Under the pieces are notes generated by a model that saw only the letters and a list, made by a program, of their open reading frames with translations, made no database searches and was not told the origin of the DNA. Below are positions 16,183 through 24,339 of a DNA stretch of 33,272 nt, one piece after another (within the stretch, counting starts at the first letter, position 1; each line of letters opens with the position of its first letter). Source of the DNA: an uncultured Bacteroidales bacterium. Lineage in GTDB: Bacteria; Bacteroidota; Bacteroidia; Bacteroidales; Bacteroidaceae. The stretch lies in NCBI GenBank assembly GCA_937901185.1, contig CALCHR010000225.1:1-33272 (forward strand). The letters are read 5' to 3'. The position numbers and the translations under genes are program-made.

Positions 16183-16207
16183 ACCCCGGTAGCGTGGTCT
16201 TTATTTT
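16094..16207 (+). promoter_or_regulatory. Putative transcription attenuator of carAB
   Basis: The parts, in order, are a small stem GGTGG/CCACC (16094-16110), a U-rich tract (16121-16150), and a terminator. In the terminator AGACCAC (16163-16169) pairs with GTGGTCT (16194-16200), with an inner CCGG/CCGG pairing (16172-16175 with 16186-16189) and a run TTATTTTT. carA starts 50 bp later. If a ribosome translating the leader follows polymerase closely it would cover the left arm and allow read-through. Coupling should be closest when UTP is low and polymerase slows in the U-tract. Confidence 0.62.
16163..16207 (+). terminator. Rho-independent terminator within the carAB leader
   Basis: A 7-bp outer stem and a 4-bp inner GC stem, followed by seven T in eight bases. 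It lies upstream of carA, so it cannot simply close mazG without also gating carAB. Confidence 0.78.
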
Positions 16208-16257
16208 TCAATCAGCTACAAGAAGATAATAATTAACTACAACCACTCCTTAAAATT

Positions 16258-17334
16258 ATGCGAAACGTAACATTGGTTCTGAACAACGGCTTTAAGATAC
16301 AAGGTAAATCTTTTGGCTATGAAAAATCAGTAATGGGCGAAGTGGTATTTAACTCCGCAATGACCGGATACCCGGAAGCATTAACCGACCCCACTTTTGC
16401 TGGGCAAATTATGGTAATGACATACCCCATAGTGGGAAATTATGGAGTTCCACCACTCGAACAACGTACAAACGGCCTTGCTGATTTCTTTGAAAGCGAC
16501 CACATACAGCCTTGTGCCGTTATTATGAGCGACTATAGCGAAGCCTATTGTCACTGGAATGCAAAAGAAAGTTTAGGAGAATGGTTGAAGCGCGAAAAAG
16601 TGCCTGCCATCACAGGTGTTGATACTCGCGAGTTAACAAAAATGCTACGCGACAACGGAGTGATGACCGGTAAACTCATTTTTGAGGACCAACCTTTGGA
16701 AGAAGAAGTTGCTCCTTATGGAGAACAAAATCTTGCAGCCAAGGTTTCTTGTAAAGAAGTAATCCGATACAACGAAGGTGCTTCCAAAAAAGTGGTTCTT
16801 GTAGACTGCGGAGTGAAGAACAACATTATCAGAAGTCTGATTCGTAGAGACATCGAAGTGGTGCGCGTTCCTTGGGACTACGATTTCAATCAGCTAGAGT
16901 TTGACGGCTTATTCTTAAGTTCAGGTCCTGGCAACCCAGACACATGCGAAGCTACCGTAGAGCACATAAAGACATTCTTACAATCAGAGCAAATAAAGCC
17001 CTGCATGGGTGTCGGTATGGGAAATCTTCTGTTGGCAAAGGCAGCAGGAGCCAAAACCTACAAGTTGAAATACGGTCACCGCACTCACAACCAGCCGGTA
17101 CGTCTGGTCGGTTCTGAAAGTTGCTTTATCACTACACAGACCCACGGATATGCAGTAGACGCAACTACCCTACCCGCTGATTGGCATCAACTCTATGTAA
17201 ACATGAACGACGACACCAACGAAGGTATCCGCCACAACAACAATCCTTGGTTCGCTGTACAGTTCCAACCCGAGTCCTGCCATGCTCCAGTCGTGAACGA
17301 CCCCTTATACGATGAATTCAAATCTCTTTTATAA
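16258..17334 (+). CDS. carA: Carbamoyl-phosphate synthase small subunit with inactive glutaminase site
   Basis: The protein has 358 residues, somewhat shorter than E. coli CarA (382), with both CarA domains (MTGYPEALTDPTFAGQ in the N-terminal domain; class I amidotransferase domain from about 177). The catalytic residues are substituted. Counting along a gap-free stretch, E. coli Cys269 is Gly253 (GVGMGNL), Gln273 is Leu257, Asn311 is Thr295 (TQTHGY) and His353 is Gln337 (FQPE). Glu355 remains as Glu339, and Ser47 is Thr46. Without the nucleophile it cannot hydrolyse glutamine by the known mechanism. It is likely a structural partner of CarB in an ammonia-using synthase, as in animal CPS-I, where the Cys is Ser and the Gln is also Leu. 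carB follows 19 bp downstream. Confidence 0.93.
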   Translation: MRNVTLVLNNGFKIQGKSFGYEKSVMGEVVFNSAMTGYPEALTDPTFAGQIMVMTYPIVGNYGVPPLEQRTNGLADFFESDHIQPCAVIMSDYSEAYCHWNAKESLGEWLKREKVPAITGVDTRELTKMLRDNGVMTGKLIFEDQPLEEEVAPYGEQNLAAKVSCKEVIRYNEGASKKVVLVDCGVKNNIIRSLIRRDIEVVRVPWDYDFNQLEFDGLFLSSGPGNPDTCEATVEHIKTFLQSEQIKPCMGVGMGNLLLAKAAGAKTYKLKYGHRTHNQPVRLVGSESCFITTQTHGYAVDATTLPADWHQLYVNMNDDTNEGIRHNNNPWFAVQFQPESCHAPVVNDPLYDEFKSLL

Positions 17335-17353
17335 CAGATAAAGAACCAGTATT

Positions 17354-20300
17354 ATGAAAAAAATAAATAAAGTTTTATTATTAGGATCTGGAGCCCTAAA
17401 GATTGGAGAGGCTGGCGAATTTGACTACTCAGGAAGTCAAGCTCTCAAGGCTTTGAAAGAAGAAGGTATAGAAACCATCCTTATCAACCCCAACATTGCA
17501 ACCGTACAGACCAGCGAAGGAGTAGCCGATAAAATCTACTTTCTCCCCGTCACTCCGTTCTTCGTAGAAAAAGTAATTCAGAAAGAGCGTCCGCAAGGTA
17601 TTATGTTGGCTTTCGGCGGACAGACAGCTCTCAACTGCGGAGTTGAACTCTACCAAAAGGGTATTCTTGAAAAATATGATTTGCAAGTGCTCGGCACTCC
17701 GGTGCAAGCCATCATGGATACCGAAGACCGCGACCTCTTTGTGCAGAAGTTGAATGAGATAAATGTAGAAACTATCAAGAGCGAGGCCTGCCAAGATATA
17801 GAAAGCGCCAAGCGTGCTGCAGCAGAACTTGGCTACCCCGTAATCATTCGCGCCGCTTATGCGCTCGGCGGATTAGGATCCGGTTTCTGCGACAACGAGA
17901 GCGAGCTTATCAAGTTGGCAGAAAAAGCCTTTTCATTCTCACCTCAGGTGTTGGTAGAAAAGAGCCTCAAGGGCTGGAAAGAAATAGAGTTTGAAGTGGT
18001 GCGCGACCGTTTTGACAACTGTATAACAGTCTGCAACATGGAAAACTTCGACCCTCTGGGTATCCACACCGGCGAAAGTATCGTAATCGCCCCCTGCCAA
18101 ACTCTCAACAACAACGAAGCACAAAAACTCCGCGAGTTGGCCATTCGCATCGTACGCCATATTGGTATTGTCGGCGAGTGTAATGTGCAATATGCTTTCG
18201 ACCCCTTCTCTGAAGACTACCGCGTCATTGAAGTCAATGCCCGCTTGAGCCGCTCTTCAGCTTTGGCCTCAAAAGCCACAGGCTATCCTCTTGCATTTGT
18301 GGCAGCAAAGCTCGGTTTGGGTTATGGTCTCTTCGATTTGAAAAACTCTGTAACTAAAACCACCACCGCCTACTTTGAACCGACGCTCGACTATGTAGTA
18401 GGTAAATTCCCACGCTGGGACTTGGGCAAATTTAGAGGTGTAGACCGTGAGATTGGTTCATCCATGAAGAGCGTGGGCGAGGTTATGTCTATCGGCCGCA
18501 CCTTTGAAGAAGTGATTCAGAAAGGTCTCCGTATGATCGGCCAAGGCATGCACGGATTTGTAGACAACAAAGAATTGAAGATAGACAATGTAGACGCCGC
18601 CCTTCGCGAGCCGACAGACAAGCGTATCTTCGTTATCGAAAAAGCTTTCGACCAAGACTATACCGTAGAGCAAATCTACGAACTCACCAAGATCGACAAA
18701 TGGTTCCTCCAGAAGCTTAAAGGCATTCACGACACCGACCAGGAACTGCGTGCCGTTGGCAACATCAATCGTCTAGACAACGAGTTGCTCAAGAAAGCAA
18801 AGGTACAAGGATTTACCGACTTCCAGATAGCCCGAGCCTTAGGACTTGAGAAAGAGATGGAGTCTGAAAAAGCAGCGATGCTCGTACGTGGACGTCGTAA
18901 GCAGAGTGGCATCCTGCCCTATGTAAAGCAGATTGACACACTCGCAGCCGAATATCCTGCTCAAGCCAACTACCTATATCTCACCTACCTCGGCGCAGCC
19001 CACGATATCCACTTTGAGAACGATAAGCGCAGTGTGGTAGTATTGGGTTCCGGAGCCTATCGAATCGGTTCCTCTGTAGAGTTCGACTGGTGCGGCGTAC
19101 AAGCCCTCAACACCATTCGTAAAGAAGGCTACCGCTCCATCATGATCAACTACAACCCCGAGACAGTATCCACCGACTACGACATGTGCGACCGTCTCTA
19201 TTTCGACGAGTTGACCTTTGAGCGCGTAATGGACATACTTGACCTCGAGTGCCCCTACGGAGTTATCGTTTCTACCGGCGGACAAATCCCCAACAACCTC
19301 GCCGTACGTCTCGACGAACAAAACGTGCCCCTACTCGGCACACAGGCACAATATATAGATAATGCCGAAGACCGCGACAAGTTCTCTGCCCTGCTCGACC
19401 GCATCGGAGTAGACCAGCCCGAATGGAGCGCCCTAACTTCAATGGACGACATCAATGTCTTCATAGAAAAAGTGGGCTATCCCGTACTCGTGCGCCCCAG
19501 CTACGTACTCTCCGGAGCTGCAATGAACGTCTGCTCCAACAGAGAAGAGCTCGACCGTTTCCTCCGCTTGGCCGCCGACGTCAGCAAGAAGCACCCCGTC
19601 GTGGTGAGCCGTTTCTTGCAGCACGCCAAGGAAGTAGAAATGGACGCCGTGGCTCGCGACGGAGAAATCATCGCTTACGCCATCAGCGAACACGTAGAAT
19701 ATGCCGGCGTACACTCTGGCGACGCCACCATCCAGTTCCCGCCACAGAAACTCTATGTAGAGACCGCCCGCCGTATCAAGAAAATATCTAAACAGATAGC
19801 CAAAGAGCTGCACATCAGCGGTCCCTTCAACATTCAGTTCCTGGCCAAGGAAAACGACATCAAGGTCATCGAGTGTAACCTACGCGCCAGCCGTTCATTC
19901 CCCTTTGTCAGCAAGGTGCTAAAGATTAACCTCATCGAATTGGCCACACGCATCATGCTCGGTCTCCCCGTAGAGAAGCCCTCCAGCAACTTGTTTGACC
20001 TCGACTACGTCGGCGTGAAAGCCTCCATGTTCTCCTTCAACCGTTTGCAGAAAGCCGACCCCGTGCTTGGCGTAGACATGGCCTCCACAGGCGAAGTAGG
20101 CTGTCTCGGCGAAGACACCCGCGCAGCCCTCTTAAAGAGTATGCTCTCCGTGGGCCATCGCATCCCCGAAAAGTCCGTGCTCCTCTCTACCGGCGACGGT
20201 AAGCAGAAAGCAGAGATGCTGGAAGCAGCCCAAACCCTTGAGAAGAATGGTTACAAACTCTATGCCACCGGAGGAACCAGCCGCTATCTCACCGAAAACG

Positions 20301-20569
20301 GAGTGGAAAACACCTTGGTATACTGGCCCAGTGAAGAAGGAACTCCCCAAGCGCTCGACCTGCTCCACAACAAGGAGATAGACATGGTGGTCAACATTCC
20401 TAAAAACCTCACCACCGGCGAGCTGACCAATGGATACAAAATTCGCCGTGCTGCAGTAGACCTCAACGTGCCCCTCATCACCAACGCACGCTTGGCATCG
20501 GCCTACATCAACGCCTTCTGCAGCATCAAGATAGATGATTTAGAAATCAAGAGCTGGCAAGAATATTAA
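17354..20569 (+). CDS. carB: Carbamoyl-phosphate synthase large subunit, CPS-I-like
   Basis: The protein has 1071 residues, full length, with two homologous ATP-grasp synthetase halves (about 1-550 and 551-930) and a C-terminal MGS-like allosteric domain (about 930-1071). Segments such as RLSRSSALASKATGYPLAF, KQIDTLAAEYP, GSSVEFDWCGVQALNT and NLRASRSFPFVSK are closer to the eukaryotic CPS-I/CAD type than to E. coli CarB, from memory of those sequences. It makes carbamoyl phosphate for pyrimidine and arginine synthesis from bicarbonate, ATP and ammonia. By eye the 3' half uses many more C-ending codons than the 5' half. The last 33 codons are present a second time at 27600-27698. Confidence 0.96.
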   Translation: MKKINKVLLLGSGALKIGEAGEFDYSGSQALKALKEEGIETILINPNIATVQTSEGVADKIYFLPVTPFFVEKVIQKERPQGIMLAFGGQTALNCGVELYQKGILEKYDLQVLGTPVQAIMDTEDRDLFVQKLNEINVETIKSEACQDIESAKRAAAELGYPVIIRAAYALGGLGSGFCDNESELIKLAEKAFSFSPQVLVEKSLKGWKEIEFEVVRDRFDNCITVCNMENFDPLGIHTGESIVIAPCQTLNNNEAQKLRELAIRIVRHIGIVGECNVQYAFDPFSEDYRVIEVNARLSRSSALASKATGYPLAFVAAKLGLGYGLFDLKNSVTKTTTAYFEPTLDYVVGKFPRWDLGKFRGVDREIGSSMKSVGEVMSIGRTFEEVIQKGLRMIGQGMHGFVDNKELKIDNVDAALREPTDKRIFVIEKAFDQDYTVEQIYELTKIDKWFLQKLKGIHDTDQELRAVGNINRLDNELLKKAKVQGFTDFQIARALGLEKEMESEKAAMLVRGRRKQSGILPYVKQIDTLAAEYPAQANYLYLTYLGAAHDIHFENDKRSVVVLGSGAYRIGSSVEFDWCGVQALNTIRKEGYRSIMINYNPETVSTDYDMCDRLYFDELTFERVMDILDLECPYGVIVSTGGQIPNNLAVRLDEQNVPLLGTQAQYIDNAEDRDKFSALLDRIGVDQPEWSALTSMDDINVFIEKVGYPVLVRPSYVLSGAAMNVCSNREELDRFLRLAADVSKKHPVVVSRFLQHAKEVEMDAVARDGEIIAYAISEHVEYAGVHSGDATIQFPPQKLYVETARRIKKISKQIAKELHISGPFNIQFLAKENDIKVIECNLRASRSFPFVSKVLKINLIELATRIMLGLPVEKPSSNLFDLDYVGVKASMFSFNRLQKADPVLGVDMASTGEVGCLGEDTRAALLKSMLSVGHRIPEKSVLLSTGDGKQKAEMLEAAQTLEKNGYKLYATGGTSRYLTENGVENTLVYWPSEEGTPQALDLLHNKEIDMVVNIPKNLTTGELTNGYKIRRAAVDLNVPLITNARLASAYINAFCSIKIDDLEIKSWQEY

Positions 20570-20685
20570 GCCACCTTTGTTACAGAAGAGAGGGACAGCC
20601 ATTTGGTTGTCCCTCTCTTTTATCTAAGAATTGTAACACGGCTCGGAAACCGAAACCATGTAAAGCAGAGTAAAAAACGATATAG
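20471..20685 (+). repeat. Direct repeat copy 1: carB 3' end plus downstream flank
   Basis: This covers the last 33 codons of carB, its terminator and about 60 bp beyond. It matches 27600-27837 in the same orientation. The coding part (99 bp) differs at three positions only. The terminator stretch is clearly more diverged, and the segment GAAACCGAAACCATGTAA and what follows is again well conserved. The pst-porin-phoBR genes lie exactly between the two copies. Confidence 0.92.
20587..20621 (+). terminator. carB terminator
   Basis: AGAGAGGGACA at 20587-20597 pairs perfectly with TGTCCCTCTCT at 20608-20618, with extra inner pairs GCC/GGT, then TTT. The equivalent hairpin in repeat copy 2 has lost several pairs. 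Confidence 0.88.
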
Positions 20686-20749
20686 TTTTTTCCTTCGATG
20701 TGAGACGAGCGTCAGCAGCCCCATAATGATTATCTGGCGGCAAAGAAAC

Positions 20750-21517
20750 TCACCCCATTTTCCCCATAAGATAAGCCTTTGTACGCTCGTCTTTAGGAGT
20801 AGAGAACATGGTTGCAGTGGAGCCATATTCCACCAATTCACCGAGATACATAAACATCGATTGGGAGGAGATGCGCATGGCTTGCCCCATGTTGTGAGTA
20901 ACAATCAGGATGGTGACATCCTTTTGCAGCTCCAGCATCAGTTCCTCGATGTGGGCAGTGGCTATTGGGTCGAGCGCAGAAGTGGGTTCGTCCATCAAAA
21001 GGACATCGGGCTGCATAGCCAAGGCACGAGCAATACAAAGTCGCTGCTGCTGACCGCCCGATAGGAACGTTCCCTTCTTGTTCAGAACGTCTTTTACCTC
21101 GTCCCACAAAGCTACACTACGTAGACAGCGTTCCACCTTCTCGTCCTTCTCCATCCTTGAAAGACGGATGCCATTGAGAGAAAAGCCAGAAAGCACATTG
21201 TCGTAGATGCTCATTGTGGGAAACGGTGCAGGGCGCTGAAAGACCATACCCACACGGCGCCTCACGTCGATAGGTTCCATCGAGAGGATATTTTCATTAT
21301 TGAGTAAAATCTCGCCATCCACACGAATATTGGGATAAAGATGGTGCATCAGGTTGGCGGCCCGCAATAGTGTACTCTTGCCACATCCTGAGGGGCCCAT
21401 AATGGCCGTGATGGTGTTTCGCTCGAGAGCAGCTGAGACATATTTTACCGCCATCGTTTGCGGAGAATACGACACACAAGTATTCTTAAATTCGAGTATA
21501 GGTGTTATTGATTCCAT
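20750..21517 (-). CDS. pstB: Phosphate ABC transporter ATP-binding protein PstB
   Basis: The ATPase of the high-affinity phosphate importer, 255 residues, typical PstB length. It has Walker A GPSGCGKST at 41-49, signature LSGGQQQRLCIARALA, Walker B VLLMDEPTSALD and switch His in IVTHNMGQA. The PstB-typical FQRPAPFPTMSIYDNV is present. It overlaps pstA by 13 bp. It is last in the operon; no phoU follows, and the carB direct repeat starts only 65 bp beyond its stop. Confidence 0.96.
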   Translation of the reverse strand: MESITPILEFKNTCVSYSPQTMAVKYVSAALERNTITAIMGPSGCGKSTLLRAANLMHHLYPNIRVDGEILLNNENILSMEPIDVRRRVGMVFQRPAPFPTMSIYDNVLSGFSLNGIRLSRMEKDEKVERCLRSVALWDEVKDVLNKKGTFLSGGQQQRLCIARALAMQPDVLLMDEPTSALDPIATAHIEELMLELQKDVTILIVTHNMGQAMRISSQSMFMYLGELVEYGSTATMFSTPKDERTKAYLMGKMG

Positions 21518-22371
21518 TTCTTTGCAAGATACTTAGCAATAAGGTTTAATGTGAGAACAAATAAAAGCAGAAAGAGCGATGCCCCCCAAATCAAGTCCTG
21601 AAGGTTGGGGTCATTAAAGAATTCCCATATAAGCAGAGGCACTGCGGAAATAGGTTTGTCAATAGAAAAGCGGATGAGAGAGCAACCCAAAGCCGTAAAC
21701 ATCAGCGGTGCGGTTTCGCCAATCACTCTTGAGATAGCAAGCAACACCCCCGTAAAGATACCACCAAATGCTGCAGGCAACTGCACCTTGAGCATCACAC
21801 TCGCCTTGCTACCACCGAGAGCTAATCCGGCCTCTTTCAAAGACGCCGGAAGAATCTTTAGCGTCTCTTCTGTAGAGCGGATAATCAAAGGGAGCATCAT
21901 CACGAACAACGCCACACTACCCGCAATGGCAGAATATCCTTTCATCGGGACAACCACCCATATATATATGACGATACCAATGATAACAGACGGCGTTCCT
22001 TGCAATAAGTCTGTGAGATAGCTTACTATCTGAGCAAAGAGGCTTTTAGCATTTTCTGCCAAAAAAGCACCACACATTATGCCGACAGGAACAGCAAACA
22101 AACCCGCCATGCCAAGCATCAAGAGAGTACCAACAATGCCGTTGGCTATACCGCCAGGAATAGGTTCGCCCGCTTCAATGGCCTTCATAGCCTTGTAGGC
22201 CGTAGGCGTAGGTTCTGTAAAAAACGACCAAGAAAGCTGGTCGTAGCCCCGTAACAATACTTCGCACAAAATGGCCAGCAAAGGCACAGCCGTGAGAGCA
22301 GCCAACAAACAGACGCCCCACAACATCAGACGGTCTTTTGTCAAACGATTTTTCGATCTGATAGTATTCAT
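21505..22371 (-). CDS. pstA: Phosphate ABC transporter permease PstA
   Basis: An inner-membrane permease of 288 residues with about six membrane helices. The transporter coupling loop is EETLKILPASLKEAGLALGGSKASVMLKVQLPAA (EAA motif), and GVLLAISRVIGETAPLMFTA is typical of PstA. It pairs with PstC to form the phosphate channel powered by PstB. It starts 3 bp after the pstC stop and overlaps pstB, so all three are translated together. Confidence 0.95.
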   Translation of the reverse strand: MNTIRSKNRLTKDRLMLWGVCLLAALTAVPLLAILCEVLLRGYDQLSWSFFTEPTPTAYKAMKAIEAGEPIPGGIANGIVGTLLMLGMAGLFAVPVGIMCGAFLAENAKSLFAQIVSYLTDLLQGTPSVIIGIVIYIWVVVPMKGYSAIAGSVALFVMMLPLIIRSTEETLKILPASLKEAGLALGGSKASVMLKVQLPAAFGGIFTGVLLAISRVIGETAPLMFTALGCSLIRFSIDKPISAVPLLIWEFFNDPNLQDLIWGASLFLLLFVLTLNLIAKYLAKKWNQ

Positions 22372-22374
22372 AAG

Positions 22375-23232
22375 TCAAGCGATTCTGGCGCGTTTAATCA
22401 TAATCTTACCAATCATATTTATGATGGCCGTAATAAGAAACAAGATAAGCCCAATGGCAATCAGCGAAGAGAGCCTAAGGTCGTCGGCCTCGCCAAACTG
22501 ATTGGCTATAACAGAAGCCATAGAGTTGCCGGTGGAGGTAACAGACTCCGGAATGTTGTTAGTATTGCCAATCAACATGGTCACCGTCATCGTTTCGCCC
22601 AAAGCACGACCTACGGCCAAAACATAAGAAGAGAAAATGCCGGCCCCCGCCACAGGAAAGACAACCTTTCGGATCACCTCTGCACGAGTAGCCCCAAGGC
22701 TATACGCCCCCTCCTTCAAATCGCCCGGCACCATCTTGATAAACTCCGCACTCAGCGACGCAGCATAGGGCACAATCATAACGGCCAGCACCAGCGAGGC
22801 AGTCAATACGCCCGACCCCTGCGGCGAAATGTCGAGCGACACAATCAAGGGGCGCAGCGTATAAAATCCCCAAAGGCCATAAATAATAGAAGGAATGCCA
22901 GCCAGCAAGTCCGTAACCGTGCTCAGCACAGCTGCAATGCGCGAGCCTTTGAAATACTCGCCAACAAAGAGCGCCACCGGCAGAGAGAAAGGAACACAAA
23001 ACAGGAGCGCCAAGAGCGTGGTCAGCAGCGTCCCCGCGATAAAGGGCAGCGCGCCATAGGCCTCCGCCCCTGAGGTGTAGCTCCACTCTGAGGAAGCGAG
23101 GAAATTAAAGAAGCCAAAATATTCGAAAGCCTCGTATGCGTCAGTGACGAGGGCATAAACTATGCCCCCGCACACTATCGGCATTACTACAGCTGCTACG
23201 AACAATAGGACTTTATATAGTTTATCGTTCAT
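22375..23232 (-). CDS. pstC: Phosphate ABC transporter permease PstC
   Basis: An inner-membrane permease of 285 residues with about six helices. Typical PstC features are GALPFIAGTLLTTLLALLF, the LLAGIPSIIYGLWGFY segment and the EAA loop MVPGDLKEGAYSLGATRAEVIRKVVFP, then GRALGETMTVTMLIGN. It is slightly shorter than E. coli PstC (319). The gene lies 11 bp downstream of pstS and 3 bp upstream of pstA. Confidence 0.95.
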   Translation of the reverse strand: MNDKLYKVLLFVAAVVMPIVCGGIVYALVTDAYEAFEYFGFFNFLASSEWSYTSGAEAYGALPFIAGTLLTTLLALLFCVPFSLPVALFVGEYFKGSRIAAVLSTVTDLLAGIPSIIYGLWGFYTLRPLIVSLDISPQGSGVLTASLVLAVMIVPYAASLSAEFIKMVPGDLKEGAYSLGATRAEVIRKVVFPVAGAGIFSSYVLAVGRALGETMTVTMLIGNTNNIPESVTSTGNSMASVIANQFGEADDLRLSSLIAIGLILFLITAIINMIGKIMIKRARIA

Positions 23233-23243
23233 GTGCTATCTCG

Positions 23244-24302
23244 TTATTTCAATATGGCCTCGCCATTATAAGTCACAGTTTTGAGATTCATCAAGCTCAA
23301 TTCCTTTGCCTTTGCAGGAAGCGGAGCATAGTGTACTTCTGAAGTGATTTGTTGAGCCTCGTCTGAAAGGATATAATTCAGCAAATCAAGAGTAGCTTCT
23401 GCTTGTTCATGGCTGCGATCTGAATAATTCTGCTCCTTATAGACAATTATCCAAGTGAAAGTTGAAATAGGGTAAGCACCTGCGGCATCTGCATTGGTAA
23501 TTGAGGTGCGAGTGTCTGCCGGAATCTCCCCGGAAGCAGCAGCAGAAATAGTTTCAGCTGAAGGTTCTACAAACTCACCTCGCAGATTTTGTATCTGAGC
23601 GTAAGGAATCTTTTGAGCAAAGGCATACTCAGAACCCACATAGCCAATCGTATTCTTCGTTTGCTTAACCACACCGGCGACACCCGGATTTCCCTTTGCG
23701 GCTTGACCTACAGGAAAGTTGACCGACTTACCAACTCCGAATTTTTCTTTCCACATTGGACTCACCTTGGTAAGGTAATCAGTAAACACAAATGTTGTAC
23801 CAGAACCATCTGAACGATACACAGGCATAATGGGTTCAGCTGGAAGTTTAACATCAGGGTTTAATTCCTGCAAGCGTTCATCGTTCCACATTTTCACTTC
23901 ACCAGCAAAAATTTCTGCAACAAGTTCGCCTGTAAGTTTCAATTGTTCCACGCCGTCAAGATTGTAAGCAACAACCACAGCACCCATACATGTAGGAATG
24001 TGTATGACAGGAGGCATCTCTGACATTTCCTTATCTGACAGGAAGGCGTCGCTACCGGCAAAGTCTACAATCTTGTCGCGCAAGTTGCGCACACCACCGC
24101 CAGAGCCGATGCCACCATAAGCCACAGCATCACCATTCTCTTGAGCAAATTTCTCAAAAACCACATTATAGAAAGGAAGGGGGAATGTGGCACCGGCACC
24201 AGAAAGTTCTTGTGACGCACGATTTTCATTCTTTGTACCACCACATGCTACAATTGTAAGAGCTAGGGCAAGAGTCATAACTGAGAAAAGAATCTTTTTC
24301 AT
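23244..24302 (-). CDS. pstS: Phosphate-binding lipoprotein PstS
   Basis: The substrate-binding protein of the phosphate importer, 352 residues. The signal peptide ends in a lipobox (TIVACGG, Cys20), so the mature protein is lipid-anchored. Phosphate-site segments are present: SGAGATFP near the N terminus, FAGSDAFLS, and YRSDGSGTTFVFTDYL, plus GNPGVAGVVKQ. It delivers phosphate to PstCA. It lies 37 bp downstream of the porin gene and 11 bp before pstC, so expression follows the porin promoter. Confidence 0.96.
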   Translation of the reverse strand: MKKILFSVMTLALALTIVACGGTKNENRASQELSGAGATFPLPFYNVVFEKFAQENGDAVAYGGIGSGGGVRNLRDKIVDFAGSDAFLSDKEMSEMPPVIHIPTCMGAVVVAYNLDGVEQLKLTGELVAEIFAGEVKMWNDERLQELNPDVKLPAEPIMPVYRSDGSGTTFVFTDYLTKVSPMWKEKFGVGKSVNFPVGQAAKGNPGVAGVVKQTKNTIGYVGSEYAFAQKIPYAQIQNLRGEFVEPSAETISAAASGEIPADTRTSITNADAAGAYPISTFTWIIVYKEQNYSDRSHEQAEATLDLLNYILSDEAQQITSEVHYAPLPAKAKELSLMNLKTVTYNGEAILK

Positions 24303-24339
24303 AATCTATTAAATATTTATGTATTAGACATTTGTTTAA

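Noticed and set aside
16163..16207. Simple terminator of mazG
   Set aside because: It is over 200 bp past mazG and comes after a separate -7 box and leader ORF, with its hairpin holding the leader stop. Gating of carAB explains it better, although it would also stop any mazG read-through.
20620..20904. Small minus-strand ORF in repeat copy 1 similar to one at 27752-27964
   Set aside because: The similarity comes from the shared direct repeat, and each frame overlaps the end of a real gene (pstB or the MFS gene). There is no start-site or domain support.
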